Origin: Tenodera sinensis
Taxonomy: Eukaryota; Arthropoda; Insecta; Mantodea; Mantidae
Direction of reading: 5' to 3'
Assembly: GCA_030765045.1 (NCBI GenBank)
Contig: CM060974.1
Span: 54,076,339 to 54,140,338 of the forward strand
DNA length: 64,000 nt
Shown here piece after piece: positions 34,591 to 45,812 of this stretch; position 1 is the first letter of the stretch; the number at the start of each line of letters is the position of its first letter. The notes beneath the pieces are model-generated. The model saw only the letters and a list, made by a program, of their open reading frames with translations. It was not told the DNA's origin and searched no databases. A program made the translations under genes and the position numbers.

Positions 34591-34797
34591 TAAGAACAAA
34601 TTAGAAACAAAAACTTCACTTATTTTAGTAATTACTGCAAGTTCTTCAAATGCTGCTGACTAGTTTCAAGGTGGTTCCACCACATTTTTAAAGCTTTGAA
34701 AATGTCATGGAAGTACATTGAAACTAATCAGCAGCATTTGAAGAACTTGCAGCAAGTACTAAAATAAGTAAAGCTTTTAGTTTCTAATTTGTTCTTA
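34591..34797. mobile_element. Foldback (MITE-like) element, 207 bp
   Basis: Arms 34591-34669 and 34718-34797 are near-perfect reverse complements (outer ends TAAGAACAAATTAGAAAC and GTTTCTAATTTGTTCTTA) with a ~48-nt loop. The left arm also occurs as a fragment at 3243-3280, so the element has moved or been copied. Confidence 0.85.
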
Positions 34798-35489
34798 TTT
34801 TACATTCTGCTGCTTCACTGTTAATCGCTTCAATTTTTCTCTGAGTTTGATACCTACATTATAAAGTAAATATATAAGAACACTTTGTGGTTGTATGTTG
34901 CACAGACACTAATTCAAACATACACTTTTTCAACACAGAAGGTAGAGAAAAATAATCATTAGCCTTAACAGCTTATGTTTCGGATGTTGCCTCAGACTGA
35001 CACCTGTGGCAAGTTCTGCGTAACGTCAGGCAGGTAAACTTCTGGAAATTTAAGGTACCAAAATTGTGCGAGTAAACAGGTTTTGGGTAATAATGATCTT
35101 ATGACCTCTCCTCTATCCAAACTCAGTTGCCCCACCACTGCTTCCAAATACATCATGTGATTCCACCACTGCTACTTCCTGTCATACCACATTGCAACCC
35201 CCAACTTGGTTCCCCCAGTACATGTTCCCACATTTAGCATCCATAGTTGCATTATTTATGTATTTATTTTACAGGATTGGGACAAAGGAAAAAATCATTG
35301 GCATGTGAAATGAAAGCTCCTCAATTTATATTTATTTTAAAGGAACAAATATACAGCAATACACATCAATAAAGTAATAAATTTGTCATTTTTTGACTGT
35401 TCTCACATTTAGTATCCATAGATTTATTGGTTATCTATTTTGAAGGGTTCTGACTAGAGAAAGGATCATTTGTATGTGAAATAAATACA
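34798..35489. other. No gene; scraps of a purine-rich repeat
   Basis: Near 35270-35300 and 35440-35485 the text TTACAGGATTGGGACAAAGG and GAGAAAGGATCATTTG...TGTGAAATAAAT resembles the ~65-bp repeat seen at 36640-37150. No coding sequence is recognised. Confidence 0.4.
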
Positions 35490-35800
35490 TGTAAATGAGA
35501 ACTAGAATCAGGACTGAAAAGTTCAATGCCATTGTTAGGAATTGAACCATGGATCTTCTGCTTCGTGCATGGCTGCTGTAACCACTAAGCTACGGTGGCA
35601 ATCAGCCAGTATGACATTAGATTCCCCAACCAATTCTTATTTTCCTGGTAGACAACTAGGGAATCTCACATCTGAGATAATTATCCCAAGGACGGCTTAC
35701 AATCATAACTACTTTATGTCCCAAATTTAAGTAATCTTAGATGATAATAGTTGGTGCCCACACATTGATTGTGTGTTTAAAAAACCAACAGTAAGTTGTT
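35490..35800 (-). mobile_element. SINE-T, mixed-orientation copy
   Basis: 35505-35610 is a minus-strand SINE-T body and head (GGAATTGAACCATGG as B box, ACCACTAAGCTAC as A box). 35735-35795 holds the plus-strand SINE-T tail (GTGTGTTTAAAAAACCAACA, GTAAGTTGTTTGGTATAAA). Head and tail therefore point in opposite directions, as at 48975-49195. Confidence 0.6.
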
Positions 35801-35909
35801 TGGTATAAAATAATTTAACATGTTAATATGCTGTCTTTTACTTGCAAGGTCATATTGCTGGCTTTTTGCTTGTGGAACAATTGCTCAGCACTCGCTTATG
35901 GTATGTTAA

Positions 35910-36323
35910 GGCTGGTTCAGAACCACCTGACAATGGTAACAATAATGATTCTGAGAATGGTAAGCAAAGTAGCACAACAGCCTGGGAACGATAATGATAA
36001 GGTACCAGAAAATGGAGGGGATGTAGCACATTGGAATTCATTTGTTCCTAATGGCCAATGATGTCTTTTCTAGCTTGCGACTAGAGAGAGCTCTAGAGGC
36101 TGCTTAAAGGCACAGCTGCCTTGATTAACTTATACAGTCAAAAGTCTAATGTGCACAATATGAATCTAACATGCCAAGCCTGGTAACAGCAATGATAACA
36201 TAATACTTGGCCAAGTCTTCTTTGCCGTTTCTAGGGCCTGAAAAAGCTTCTGGTTGGCTACGAACACTCGTTAAGTTTATTGTTCTGGTTATCATTACCA
36301 TTGTCGGTGGTTTTGAACCAGCC
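35910..36323. mobile_element. 414-bp TIR element
   Basis: Begins GGCTGGTTCAGAACCACC and ends with the complement GGTGGTTTTGAACCAGCC. The pairing continues through CAATGGTAAC to give TIRs of ~35-40 bp. Flanks are TTAA on the left and ATAA on the right; the empty-site paralogue at 37290 reads GTTAAT. TTAA would suit piggyBac and a 3-bp site would suit PIF/Harbinger; the data do not decide. No transposase. Confidence 0.75.
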
Positions 36324-36372
36324 ATAAATCTTTGGATTTGTATTACTTAGGGTTCTTATATTAAATTCACAA

Positions 36373-36606
36373 GCACACACACATCCACCCCACCCACACG
36401 CCCCATCCACATGTCCACCCTCACCCCACACATACCCCCATAGACCCCACAACATAGCCCCCTGCACGCACTCCCATAGGTCCCACACACCCCCATACAT
36501 CCCACAATGCAGCCCCCAGACACACTCCCACAGACCCCACAACACAGTTCCCCATACCCCTTCCACCCACCACACCACACATAACCCCCCCCCCCCCCCC
36601 CCCCCA
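36373..36606. repeat. C-rich degenerate minisatellite ending in poly-C
   Basis: Imperfect repeats of CCCACACACCCCCATA and ACCCCACAACACAG types, ending in a C run of about 24 at 36580-36605. The glycine-rich open frames on the minus strand are products of this composition. Confidence 0.8.
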
Positions 36607-37245
36607 CTGCTCCAAAGATAGCTTGGACATGAAAGAATGCTTTTTCTTTTTTAAGGAGAGGGGCAAGGAAAGGATAATTTGGAGTGAAAAACCAATATGC
36701 TTTCATACTTCCTTTTTTTTTAAAGAATTGGTACAAGGAAAAAGTTTACTGGGAAAGGAATATGTTTCATGTATCTTTTATTTGTCTAGTTCTGTATTTA
36801 TTTAGTTATTTCAAACACAAGTCCAGACTGCGCCTAGCAATATTCCCTTATTCTACGTGCCATGCATCACCAAATTTCATACAGTCTCTAACGACTATTT
36901 CTACAGCCAGCAAATTCTTCTTAACAGCATATTGAACATGTGTTAGAAATAAATAAATTGTATTTCTTCCTTGTGCAACCTCTCTTCCTTGTCCCAATCC
37001 TTAAACAAAGACGGATTAAAATGTACTGCCTTTTCATGTTCAAACTGTCCTTTCCGTGCCCAGTTCCATAAAAGAGAAAGTGAATATGTATTTCTTTCAC
37101 ATCTAAACTATCCTTTTCTTGCCTCCCTCCTTTAAAATAAAAATAAATTAACATGTCAGGATCCTAGGTTTCACTCCCAGCTCAAAGGTGGGATTTTTTC
37201 TTTGAGCCAGAATTATTTTCTAGCCTCCCTAGAGCCTGGAAGTAT
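36607..37245. repeat. Purine-rich ~65-bp repeats in both orientations
   Basis: Plus-strand units (GGAGAGGGGCAAGGAAAGGA, then GAATTGGTACAAGGAAAAAG) lie at about 36650-36760. Minus-strand units (CTTGTCCCAATCCTTAAAC, CTATCCTTTTCTTGCCTCCC) lie at about 36955-37140. They are diverged, tandem-like and non-coding. Confidence 0.55.
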
Positions 37246-37360
37246 GAATGTGAGTGAATTTAACGCAATAACCCAAAGTAATACAAATCCAAAGATTAAC
37301 ATACCATAAGCGAGTAGTGAGTAATTGTTCCAAAGGTAAAAAGCCATCAATATGACCTTA

Positions 37361-38611
37361 GAAGTTGCAGATGTTGGCGATGGCAGCAGCGTTAGTGTTA
37401 TTAAAGCAAGAAGCAAGTAAAAATGTGGCCAAAAATTACCAAGTTTTACATTTTGTTTTTGTACAAAAAATACTAAGTGGCTTGAAGTAAATTTATGCAA
37501 AGATTTAAAGCACTACAGTGCCTCAAAGTTGTCCTAATTACATCGTATTTAAAGGTTGGTGCTCTGAGGGGATGTGGCAGCTGGTAAAAGTAAAGCATTC
37601 CTAGTTTACTAATTTTTGTAAGATTTTTTTTCTCCGAAGATTAGTTTTTGATTCATCATTGATCAGTATAACATAGTAGATCTGCCAGTAGATGTGATGT
37701 AACACACCAAATTATTTCTCCCTTCGGAATGAGTAGGAAACAAAAACACTGTTTTGTTTCTATTTTGTGGGTTGTTTTGAGTGTGTGTTTACTTAAAGTA
37801 TGGATTCTGTGTGGGTCTTTGTTTATAGTGACCATATGCTGTGTTACAAATATTTTCAGATAATTTCTTGTATTTTAGAGGTAGAATCAGAACTGAAAAA
37901 GTCAATGCCACAGCCGGGATTTGAACCACAAATCTTCCACTTTACATGTGGCTGCTCTAACCATTAAGCTTAATGTTGTAAATATTTTAGCTCAGATCTT
38001 GTACAGTATAAATAGCTGTATATATAGCAACAGAAGGACTTATATGGTTGCAAAAATGGTAGGCAAAAAAGCACTATAAGCTACTTATAAAGCTGGACAT
38101 ATCTGGGAAGGTCTCCAAGTAATTATTTCTGCTTAAACTGTGTGCAAACTTTTAAACTCATTTTTCCTCCCTTAATGTTGGCTATGCTTTTATTCATTCA
38201 AAACAAAATTACATCCACCAATTAGTTATTAGAATGCCAAAATATATACTGTACATTCTATAAAGCTTTTAAAAAACAAATTGATGCATTGGATTCGGAA
38301 CTAACATGGTACTTTTTTAGGTAAAAAATAAAATATGTGTAGTGATTGCAAAAATTTTGGAGTTTGTATTTTTTATTTTGCTTACAGTTAACATATTATA
38401 TAGTCCAAGTATGAAGTTTTGGTGAATGAATTGCTGGTTTTGTAAAAATATGTGCAAATTGTTTTAAAAATGTGGATTGAATTTCATTTTCTAATTTGCA
38501 AATTTTGTGAAAGAAAATTTTGAAGAATTCAAAAACTAATTGACATACAAAACTGATTCTCTGCCAAATAGTTCTTCCATACAACCTCCAAATGTGAGTT
38601 AAAAGTTAAAC
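37361..38611. other. No gene; SINE-T fragment at 37875-37975
   Basis: GGGATTTGAACCACAAATCT and GCTCTAACCATTAAGCT near 37917-37972 are the minus-strand B and A boxes of a SINE-T head. Elsewhere AT-rich, nothing recognised. Confidence 0.5.
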
Positions 38612-38780
38612 CCGTGGCAGTACAGTCCATATCAGACCAGGGCCCGCCAATCCGACTGCCGGCCTTACGCCCACATACGCAGGTAGTGGTGGGTGATCAT
38701 CCAACAGATATGGGGAGGAGATGTGGTCAGCATCTCGACACCTCCAGCCGGAAAGTTGGCTTTCATGACCAGGGCCGCTT
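38612..38780. repeat. GC-rich repeat scrap, possibly SINE
   Basis: Composition jumps to GC-rich between AT-rich flanks (CAGGGCCCGCCAATCCGACT ... AGCCGGAAAGTTGGCTTTCA). The ending resembles a conserved module seen in some insect short retroposons. No box A/B pair is recognised. Confidence 0.4.
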
Positions 38781-38879
38781 ACTAAAATCAAATATATAGC
38801 TTTAAAAATTGTGCAAACTAGAAATTTCACCCGTCACCTCTCTTAATTTTAATTCATAAACTGTTAGAACTCCTTCACA

Positions 38880-39100
38880 AGGATGCAATGTATCTTTCAT
38901 GATGACAGTATACCACACACACACACACACACACCTGTGTTGCTTTCACTGACACTCTGACCGACTCATGTCTGTAACTCTACCCTCTGCTGTTTCCTCG
39001 CCTCCTTATATATATCTCAGGGATGTTTCCTTGCCTCCTTGTGCTTATCAGGGATGACGTCACAAGATCGTTTCTAGTAATTATACAAACACACTGACCA
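38880..39100. repeat. Repeat shared with 8125-8260; CA microsatellite
   Basis: AATGTATCTTTCATGATGAC followed by a (CA)n tract (38915-38935) and then CCGACTCATGTCTGTAACTC. The last block is also at 8190-8212. Possibly an LTR or MITE remnant. Confidence 0.45.
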
Positions 39101-41023
39101 CCGGATGGCTCTTGAAGGTTCCAGCATCCCTTAGTTAAATGCCATGCTCATTGTTGTTATACAGAAGTTCAGGCTATGAGCAATACAAACCGGATGTACC
39201 TCGCATCACGTGTTACGGCATGCAGTGTTGCAACCTTGTGGCAAGCTTTAGGAACTCTTTTTTCATTATAACACTTCCATTTTCAATAATAACCCTTTAG
39301 TTGTCGCATGGGGTGTTCAGAACACCCCAGTCATTCTTATCAATGTGTTATTACATAATGGATAAGAGAGTACCTTCATGATCTTTGGTATCTTCCTAGG
39401 AAGTAACATGTGAGCCTTGAGTAAAAGAGTAATCAATAATGGAAACCAGAGTTCCAAGAAAATACACAACAGTATATCTTGGGATGTTGTCAACACCGTG
39501 CGTAACTCTTTAGATTATAAGCTGAGAAAGCTTACAGTTGTATTCCATAGCAGCTGCTTGTATGTTCTCACTGTGTTTGATTAATTCATCCATAGATCCA
39601 TATGAAGTAGAACAAGAAATAATGCAGAAGCTTCTGCAATAGGTAGTAGATAAGTAGAGACATAAAAATTAAATCACACTGCCTGACATTTGAAAGCCAT
39701 GTGCCTAAAACACATGAAAAATGTATGTGAAAAGTGTTATAAGTAGAGGGTGGATTTATATACACTAAAAACCATAAATATATGCATGCAACTATGGCAA
39801 AAAAGTTGAAAATATGCTCTTAAAATTAAAAAATATGCACAAAAACATCTTTTCTTGCAATAGTAAAATACTCTATTTCCTCGCACTGTTTATGAAGCAG
39901 CAACTAATATTTTTATTCTTTTGTTCCTAATTGAAGTTAATTGTATTTTATATTGTCATTCTCATTAATCTTGTGTGTAATTAACTAATTAATATGAAAT
40001 ATAAGTCAACAATCATATAACAATCCATCATATATATATTTTTGTTACAATAAATAACCAAGTATTTTTCTGTTTTCTGTTAGAAAGTCCTTCCTTCTGT
40101 CACTTAAAATGCGTTTGAATGAAGAGAATGAACCTGCCACTTCACATGAGGTCACAGGGGAGTATCACAGAGGCTGTGTCACTCGCAGAACAGGAATTAA
40201 ACTCTTTGTCAGATTCACCTTGTAACACACTGTTCACATCCCGAATAAACTTTAGTCCTGGATTCCTAGATTTGATTTCCTGCTTTGTTTTGTCACCGTG
40301 GTCAACAATTATGTACAATAAAGCTGATTTTCAAACTTCAAAGAATATCGCCGGTTGAAAACAAAAACAAGGAAATTACCTGCATCTGAGCATTGTTGGC
40401 AAGCACATTCCTTTCTTCCAAAATGGTTAAGGTCAAATTGCCTTATTTGACCTGTGGAGATTTAAAACTGCAGACCCCCTGCTCGGCATTGTCATTGTGC
40501 GAAAAGGCACAAAGAGATACACAGATATGCTGGCTTCCTATGAAAACAAGATTGTCATTTGCAAAAACATGACAATAAAGTAGGAACTTGTCATTTTATG
40601 GAGTTTAAAACTAATATTTTAACATTAAATGGAGAAAAAACTGAAGTATATGCACCCATATGCACATATTAGTGAAATATGCGCTAATACCATGAATAAG
40701 CATTTCTATGCACTATAAAACTTTGCCAGTTGATTCCAAATGACATGAAACGTATTTTCCTGTTCCATGCAGATGTTTATGTTTGAAGAAACAAAACATG
40801 CAAATATGCAGAAATCCACCCTCTAGTTATAAGGCACCCATTCAACCAGTGACAGTGACTAAATTCATAATAGTAAATGTTCAGTGATATGTGTAATGGC
40901 TTATATCTGTAGTACAGAACAAAGAATACCATAAACGAATAATTTTAGCAGAGGTTGTAAGCAAATAGGAAATATTGTATGGGCTTTAAAAAAAATAATT
41001 TTGTACTTTATTAATCTAAAAAA
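39101..41023. other. No gene recognised
   Basis: AT-rich. A perfect 19-bp palindrome GGGGTGTTCAGAACACCCC lies at 39310-39328, preceded by AACCCTTTAGTTGTCGCATG. The layout recalls a piggyBac-type terminus, but no partner end was found. The frame at 40119-40358 has no known domain. Confidence 0.4.
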
Positions 41024-41533
41024 CTCTTACGTGTTGCACTTTCTCTACTCTTGTACTAACCATTCTTACAAACTCCTATTTCTTTATCTTTGTCTTAGTT
41101 GAGATTAACATTTTCAGAAATTGTTATTTATTTTCTTGTAGGTACAAGGGGAATGTGGGAATACAATAGGCTCTGAGCGATAGTCAAATCTTTTAAAGCT
41201 TTGAGATTCCATTCTCTTTGCATGGTTAAGATATAAAGAAATGAATCATGATCTTCCATTTGACGAAAATAGGGTAGTTTAGGGTGGAAGAATTTTCCTC
41301 GAAATCTTCATGTAACACCTTTGAAGTATATTAAACTTAAATACGAACTTTGGTTTTTAACTGACTTCATTTTCGAGTTATGCTATACACACAGACATGT
41401 TCCTTTTTCTAAAAATGCTTTGTTTTGGATTCGAGGGCCTCAAAACATATTTCCAGTGAAATATCAACATCAAATTTTTGGGTGGAATACAATATTTCCT
41501 CTACTTACTATACGTAGCAGGGAAAATAAAAAT
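41024..41533 (+). repeat. R830 copy 7, internal deletion
   Basis: Left end (GTGTTGCAC...TTTCTCTACTCTTGTACTA) and right end (GTGGAATACAATATTTCC) are present. The middle ~310 bp is missing: the sequence jumps near 41270 from CATTTGACGAAAA to GGGTAGTTTAGGGTGG. Confidence 0.8.
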
Positions 41534-42752
41534 ACAAGGTGAGGTAGTATGCTGAAGAGTCATTTATCCAGTAGACATATTTATATAAATGATGTGCTGC
41601 ACAAATATAAAACTAGAGTCACCTTTTTTTTTTGGGGGGGGGGGGGGGGGAGGGGTGTCAGGAACACCCATTATGAAAACATGTGCAACTACATAAGAGT
41701 TAATACAGCATACCACTGTGAAAGAATAATCATCAGTTAATACAATTTAATCTGCAAATATGCAGTTCTGAACAAGATGAGCATGAGACAGAACATACTA
41801 GAGAGGTGGCAACCATGTGCTCCATATGCAGTTGCCACATTGTGCTTTAGCAAAGGAAAGCGAGTTGAAAGTTTAGTGAAAACTGTAAAAATAAGTGATG
41901 TATTAGTTTCCAGTGTTACATATAGAACTCCTTGTACACTTGGTCATTTCGTTTGATAGCAGATTTGTTGAAAATTTAAAAAAAGATTTGAAACATTAAC
42001 TTTTATGGCTAAAGTTGGCAATGATGCAACCTATTCCGCTCTCACCCCCACCATCTCCATACCCTGCCTGCTACTTCTGCTTTGTACCACTCATATCCTG
42101 AACTTCTGCATAGTCAGGTATACACAACAGTCACATGAGGCAACCTGACCTTGAGTGCCTTGGTTTGCTCACCGGCATGGTATATGATTTGAAGTAGCTT
42201 AGCCCCAACCATCCATTGCTACATGCCATGCCCGGCATCACAATATGTTGGACTAGTTACAGTGAATGTTAACACTTATTTATAATGTGGCCCTAAAGTA
42301 CCCAAAGCTGGTTCACCATAAAGTCAACAAATGTCAGGTGCATGCAGGCTAACATCTCAAAATGGATGATTATGTGCTTTAGGCCCTTATAGTTCTCAGT
42401 TCCTCAATTCTCCAATTCTTTCCATTTGCATCACACCATTGTGAATAAGTTTCTTATTATTCTGCTTTTTGTAAGATGATAGCATGTTTGCATAATTAGA
42501 TAATGTTGTTAATGACATACTGAAGCTGGCTCATGATATTTAATGTGTCCTACATAAAAATAAATCATATTCACAGCAATCTGTAAGTAGACTGAGAGTT
42601 AATGGGCTAGAAACCTAGAAATTAAATACTTGCAGCATTGTAAGTTACATTTATGGTATGAAATCTTGGGTATTGGAGAAGATCTTAAGATTTACTGGAT
42701 GTGATTCTTGCATCACACTAGAAGGTTTAATCTAATCATATGTCTCAGCATG
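41534..42752. other. No gene; T(9)G(18) tract at 41622-41655
   Basis: A homopolymer tract of T then G is followed by AGGGGTGTCAGG. The remainder is AT-rich with no domain recognised. Confidence 0.4.
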
Positions 42753-42765
42753 ATAATTTAGCTGT

Positions 42766-43492
42766 ATCGTTACACAGGACACATATTGGTGAAGCTGAGA
42801 TACCTATTCTGTAGAGATGACTTGCTAAGCAGTCGTGATTTGTCAATAGTCGGAAGGCTGCAACCGCTGTTTTCCTTGGTTTCTGGGGGATTATATCTGG
42901 GTTGGAAAATAGTGTAATCCATTTTTTATCTTTGGCATTTGTTACTATTTCTTGTAGGTATGAATGAGAAAATTTTTTAATGATCAAGCGTTTTATTGAG
43001 AAATATGAGAAATTGAATTTAGACTTTTGTTTTATTGTTGTGCCTTTCTTTGCAAGTGAGTCTGCAGCTTCATTCCCCATGACTCCACAGTGTGCTGGAA
43101 TCCATTGGAGATGAACAGTCTTATTAACTTTTTGGAGTTGTGTTAACATTTTGTAGCATTCTCTAATTTTTGTTGACTTCTTTGTAGTATTTGAGCATAT
43201 TCCCTGAATTGCAGCTTTAGAATCTGAAAGAATTACTGCCTTGTTAAATTTATTTAAGGAAAGATTTAATAATTGTCGGAGAGCAATGTGTATAGCCTCT
43301 ATTTCTCCATCATAATTTGTTGTGTCTCTGCCAACAGAATGATAAAAGGAAAAATGTGAACACGTAACTCCACGAAGACCACTTGAAGACCTGTGAAGCA
43401 TTAAGATCAGAAGAAACTATAGTTCAAAAGTATTGGAAAGCACGAATGCTAATGGCTTCATTGCCAGATGCAGGGCACTAGAAAACAACAAC
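42766..43492 (+). mobile_element. LINE A copy with 5' inversion (twin priming)
   Basis: 43372-43492 is the LINE A 3' end in plus orientation, ending in GAAAACAACAACA. 42766-43371 is the adjacent upstream RNase H region in minus orientation (reads TTNYDGEIEAIHIAL, LSDSKAAIQG, WIPAHCGVMGNEAADSLAKK). Together they cover consecutive parts of the element with only ~15 nt lost at the inversion joint. The whole is flanked by the 13-bp repeat ATAATTTAGCTGT (42753-42765 and 43493-43505). This is the signature of twin-primed reverse transcription. Confidence 0.9.
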
Positions 43493-43505
43493 ATAATTTA
43501 GCTGT

Positions 43506-44057
43506 GGAGTTGTGGTAAAGAGAAGGCAAAAATTCTGATTCTAGGTTTAGCATTTAACTTATCAAGTATGTGTATTTTCCAGCATTATGTGTATACACCC
43601 AGCATCAATATGTGTACAACTAATATGATACCCATTATAAATTTAACCAATCATAGTGTTTCATATGGCATCCTTCCCTTACCATTCTGCAGTACTGCAG
43701 AATGGTGCTGCATTAACAAGGAATTGTTCCTTGGCTTATGGATTAATAAAAACTCATTTTAAAATGTAGCATAAGGAAACTGCAACCCTGTTTTATGGAA
43801 TGATTCATTGTTACTCCTTTTGTAAATAACTTTTATCAGAAACATGAATTTCATTAACTTCTGTTATTTTACATTTTTTGCAAACTGAAAAATAAGAGAA
43901 TATAAATAATTTTTTTAGAAAACAGTTAACACGAAATCGATGGTTATAGGTTTGTGTTATCCAGATTCAAATAACTCAAAGGTTCTGGTGACTATAATAA
44001 CAAGTAATTGATAATGAATGCAGACAACAATTTGGGCAAATTATGTTCTATATATTA
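43506..44057. other. No gene; perfect 26-bp palindrome at 43681-43706
   Basis: The half-site ACCATTCTGCAGT is followed directly by its exact complement. No gene or repeat family is recognised around it. Confidence 0.5.
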
Positions 44058-45628
44058 CTGCTCAAAATAATTAGAGGGGCTAGATTTTGTTAGAGCATAG
44101 TATTTTTCTAGTTTGTAATGAAGGTGTAGTAGGGTTTAGGGTGCAAGCTGCCAGGGTCATTAGCTAAGTGAAGGTGTACATAGTACATGTTATTCTTTGG
44201 ACATGTATAATTAAGATATGCAATCCACCACTACAACTTCTAAAGCCTGCTAACAATATTACAATATACTGCATTATATTGAAAACTGAAGTGGGTTATG
44301 TATAGAATGTAATGATTTATATGTTAGTGCCTTTTTCGTGTTGTTAATGAGGTATTGCATCTTTCTACAACTTTTTACATGCAATAAGTTTAAAATAAGG
44401 TATCTATCTGAAGCGGAAATTGCTCAAGCAGTCACATTGATACAGGAATGTTGGACAGTTCATACAGTGGTTAGAGGGATCAATGTGGCTTCATCAGTTG
44501 TTGAAAGGGCCTGGAAAAGATATATTGAAACTGGTACAAATACTAGAAGATCAGGCCAGGATCCAAAATGTAAAATGTCAGCTAGAGACAACCAGTAAAT
44601 GGTCAATTGTGTTCTTTGGCAATCCACTGCCACGGCTAGAGACCATCTAAATAATCCAAGGTCAGCAAATGGTTTTATTGTCAGTGACCAGACAATACGA
44701 AACAGGCTTAGAGAGATGAGATTAAGACCACAAAGGCCTTGTAAGGTCCCTCGATTGGAATGTCATCACAAGGTAGATTGATTTAGGTTTGCTGAACAAC
44801 ATAGGAACTGGTAGCTTCGTCACTGGTGCAATGTACTGTTCACAGATGAATCTTGCCTTCATTTAACACAGTGTGATGGACACCTGCATGTGTATCATCG
44901 TCATGGTGAGCATTATGATGAAGCTACAGTCCAAGAAATTGACAGATTTTGTGTTCGGTCAGTCACTTAGTTGGGTGGCATCAGTATCAATGTTAAAGCT
45001 TATCTTTTGGTAGTTAGAGGGTGATAAAATGCTGCCAAGGTATACTGCTAATATTGCACTGAATCATGTTATGCCTCTTCAGTTGGGATGTGGCCTGACT
45101 TTGTTTTGTAGCAAGACAGTGCTAGAATCTATGCAGCTGGTGCAACTGTGGCCACCTTACAGAATCTCCAGATACAAACAATGAACTGGCCTGCTATGTG
45201 TGCAGACCTCTATCCCATTGAGCATTTGTGGGACATGCTAGAGCACAGTTCTGGTATCGTCCAATAGCCCCTCAGACTCTTCAAAAGCTTGCACATGTCC
45301 TCACTCTAGTCCCACAAAGAGATGTGCAAAGGTTGATAAGAAGCATGCCCTGAAGGTGTGCAGCAGTAACACATGTCCATGGGAGCCATACGAGGTGCTG
45401 AAATAACTTCTGTTGTTGTTTTGATTCAGTGGAAAGATTGCCCATTGTTGTTTTCTACAGTGATTAATTTCTGCTTACAGTAGCCAGGATTGTTATGAGA
45501 AGTAAACATGATTTGTGTTATTGTTAAATAAAGGTTAGTTATTTAAGAAAATAATTATAGTATGATCACAAATACCATTACAAAAATACACTGGAAGAAA
45601 ATCTTGTCCCTCTGATTATTTTGAGCAG
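44058..45628 (+). mobile_element. Tc1-type DNA transposon, 1571 bp, ends intact
   Basis: Ends are CTGCTCAAAATAATTAGAGG and its near-perfect complement (CCTCTGATTATTTTGAGCAG at 45609-45628), flanked by TA on both sides (44056-44057, 45629-45630). The interior holds a decayed transposase pseudogene. Length and TA target are typical of Tc1. Confidence 0.92.
44338..45260 (+). pseudogene. Tc1 transposase (DD34E), inactivated
   Basis: The N-terminal part reads RYLSEAEIAQAVTLIQE and VVERAWKRYIETG (first HTH). Then, after a TAA, SANGFIVSDQTIRNRLREMR (second HTH). After further stops comes LFTDESCLHL with the first catalytic Asp. A stop stands where Gln precedes QDSARIYAAG with the second Asp. MNWPAMCADLYPIEHLWDML supplies the Glu. 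Exactly 34 residues separate the second Asp from the Glu, so the family is DD34E. At least four stops make it inactive. The ends could still be mobilised in trans in principle. Confidence 0.88.
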
Positions 45629-45654
45629 TATATTAAACAACTCAACTTTAATTT

Positions 45655-45812
45655 TTGTTCACTCTAGCTTCAATTCTTAACCAAGAACTTACTGCAACAT
45701 TTTTCGGACTTGTCTCCATCATCAGCCCAGACTCTCTCCTGTTGCTGGTATATATCAGATGTTTCAGTAAGATTCTGGTAGAGAATTGAAGCTTGGGGTG
45801 ACTAAACACTTA
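45655..45812. mobile_element. Small foldback element, ~150 bp
   Basis: AGCTTCAATTCTTAACCAAG near 45668 pairs with CTGGTAGAGAATTGAAGCTT near 45774-45793. The arms extend to ~45 nt with mismatches. It lies 30-180 bp right of the Tc1 end and does not overlap it. Confidence 0.65.

Larger units (their letters stand above)
35845..37360. repeat. Inverted repeat pair, ~115-bp arms, one arm split
   Basis: The arm at 37246-37360 is continuous. Its reverse complement is found as two pieces, 35845-35909 (GGTCATATTG, ACTCGCTTATGGTATGTTAA) and 36324-36372 (ATCTTTGGATTTGTATTACT). Between the two pieces sits the TIR element 35910-36323. The inverted arms therefore predate that insertion. Confidence 0.75.

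Noticed and set aside
36258..36736. Gly/Trp/Cys-rich minus-strand frames up to 126 codons
   Set aside because: They follow the C-rich minisatellite and poly-C run. Low-complexity translation, overlapping in more than one frame.
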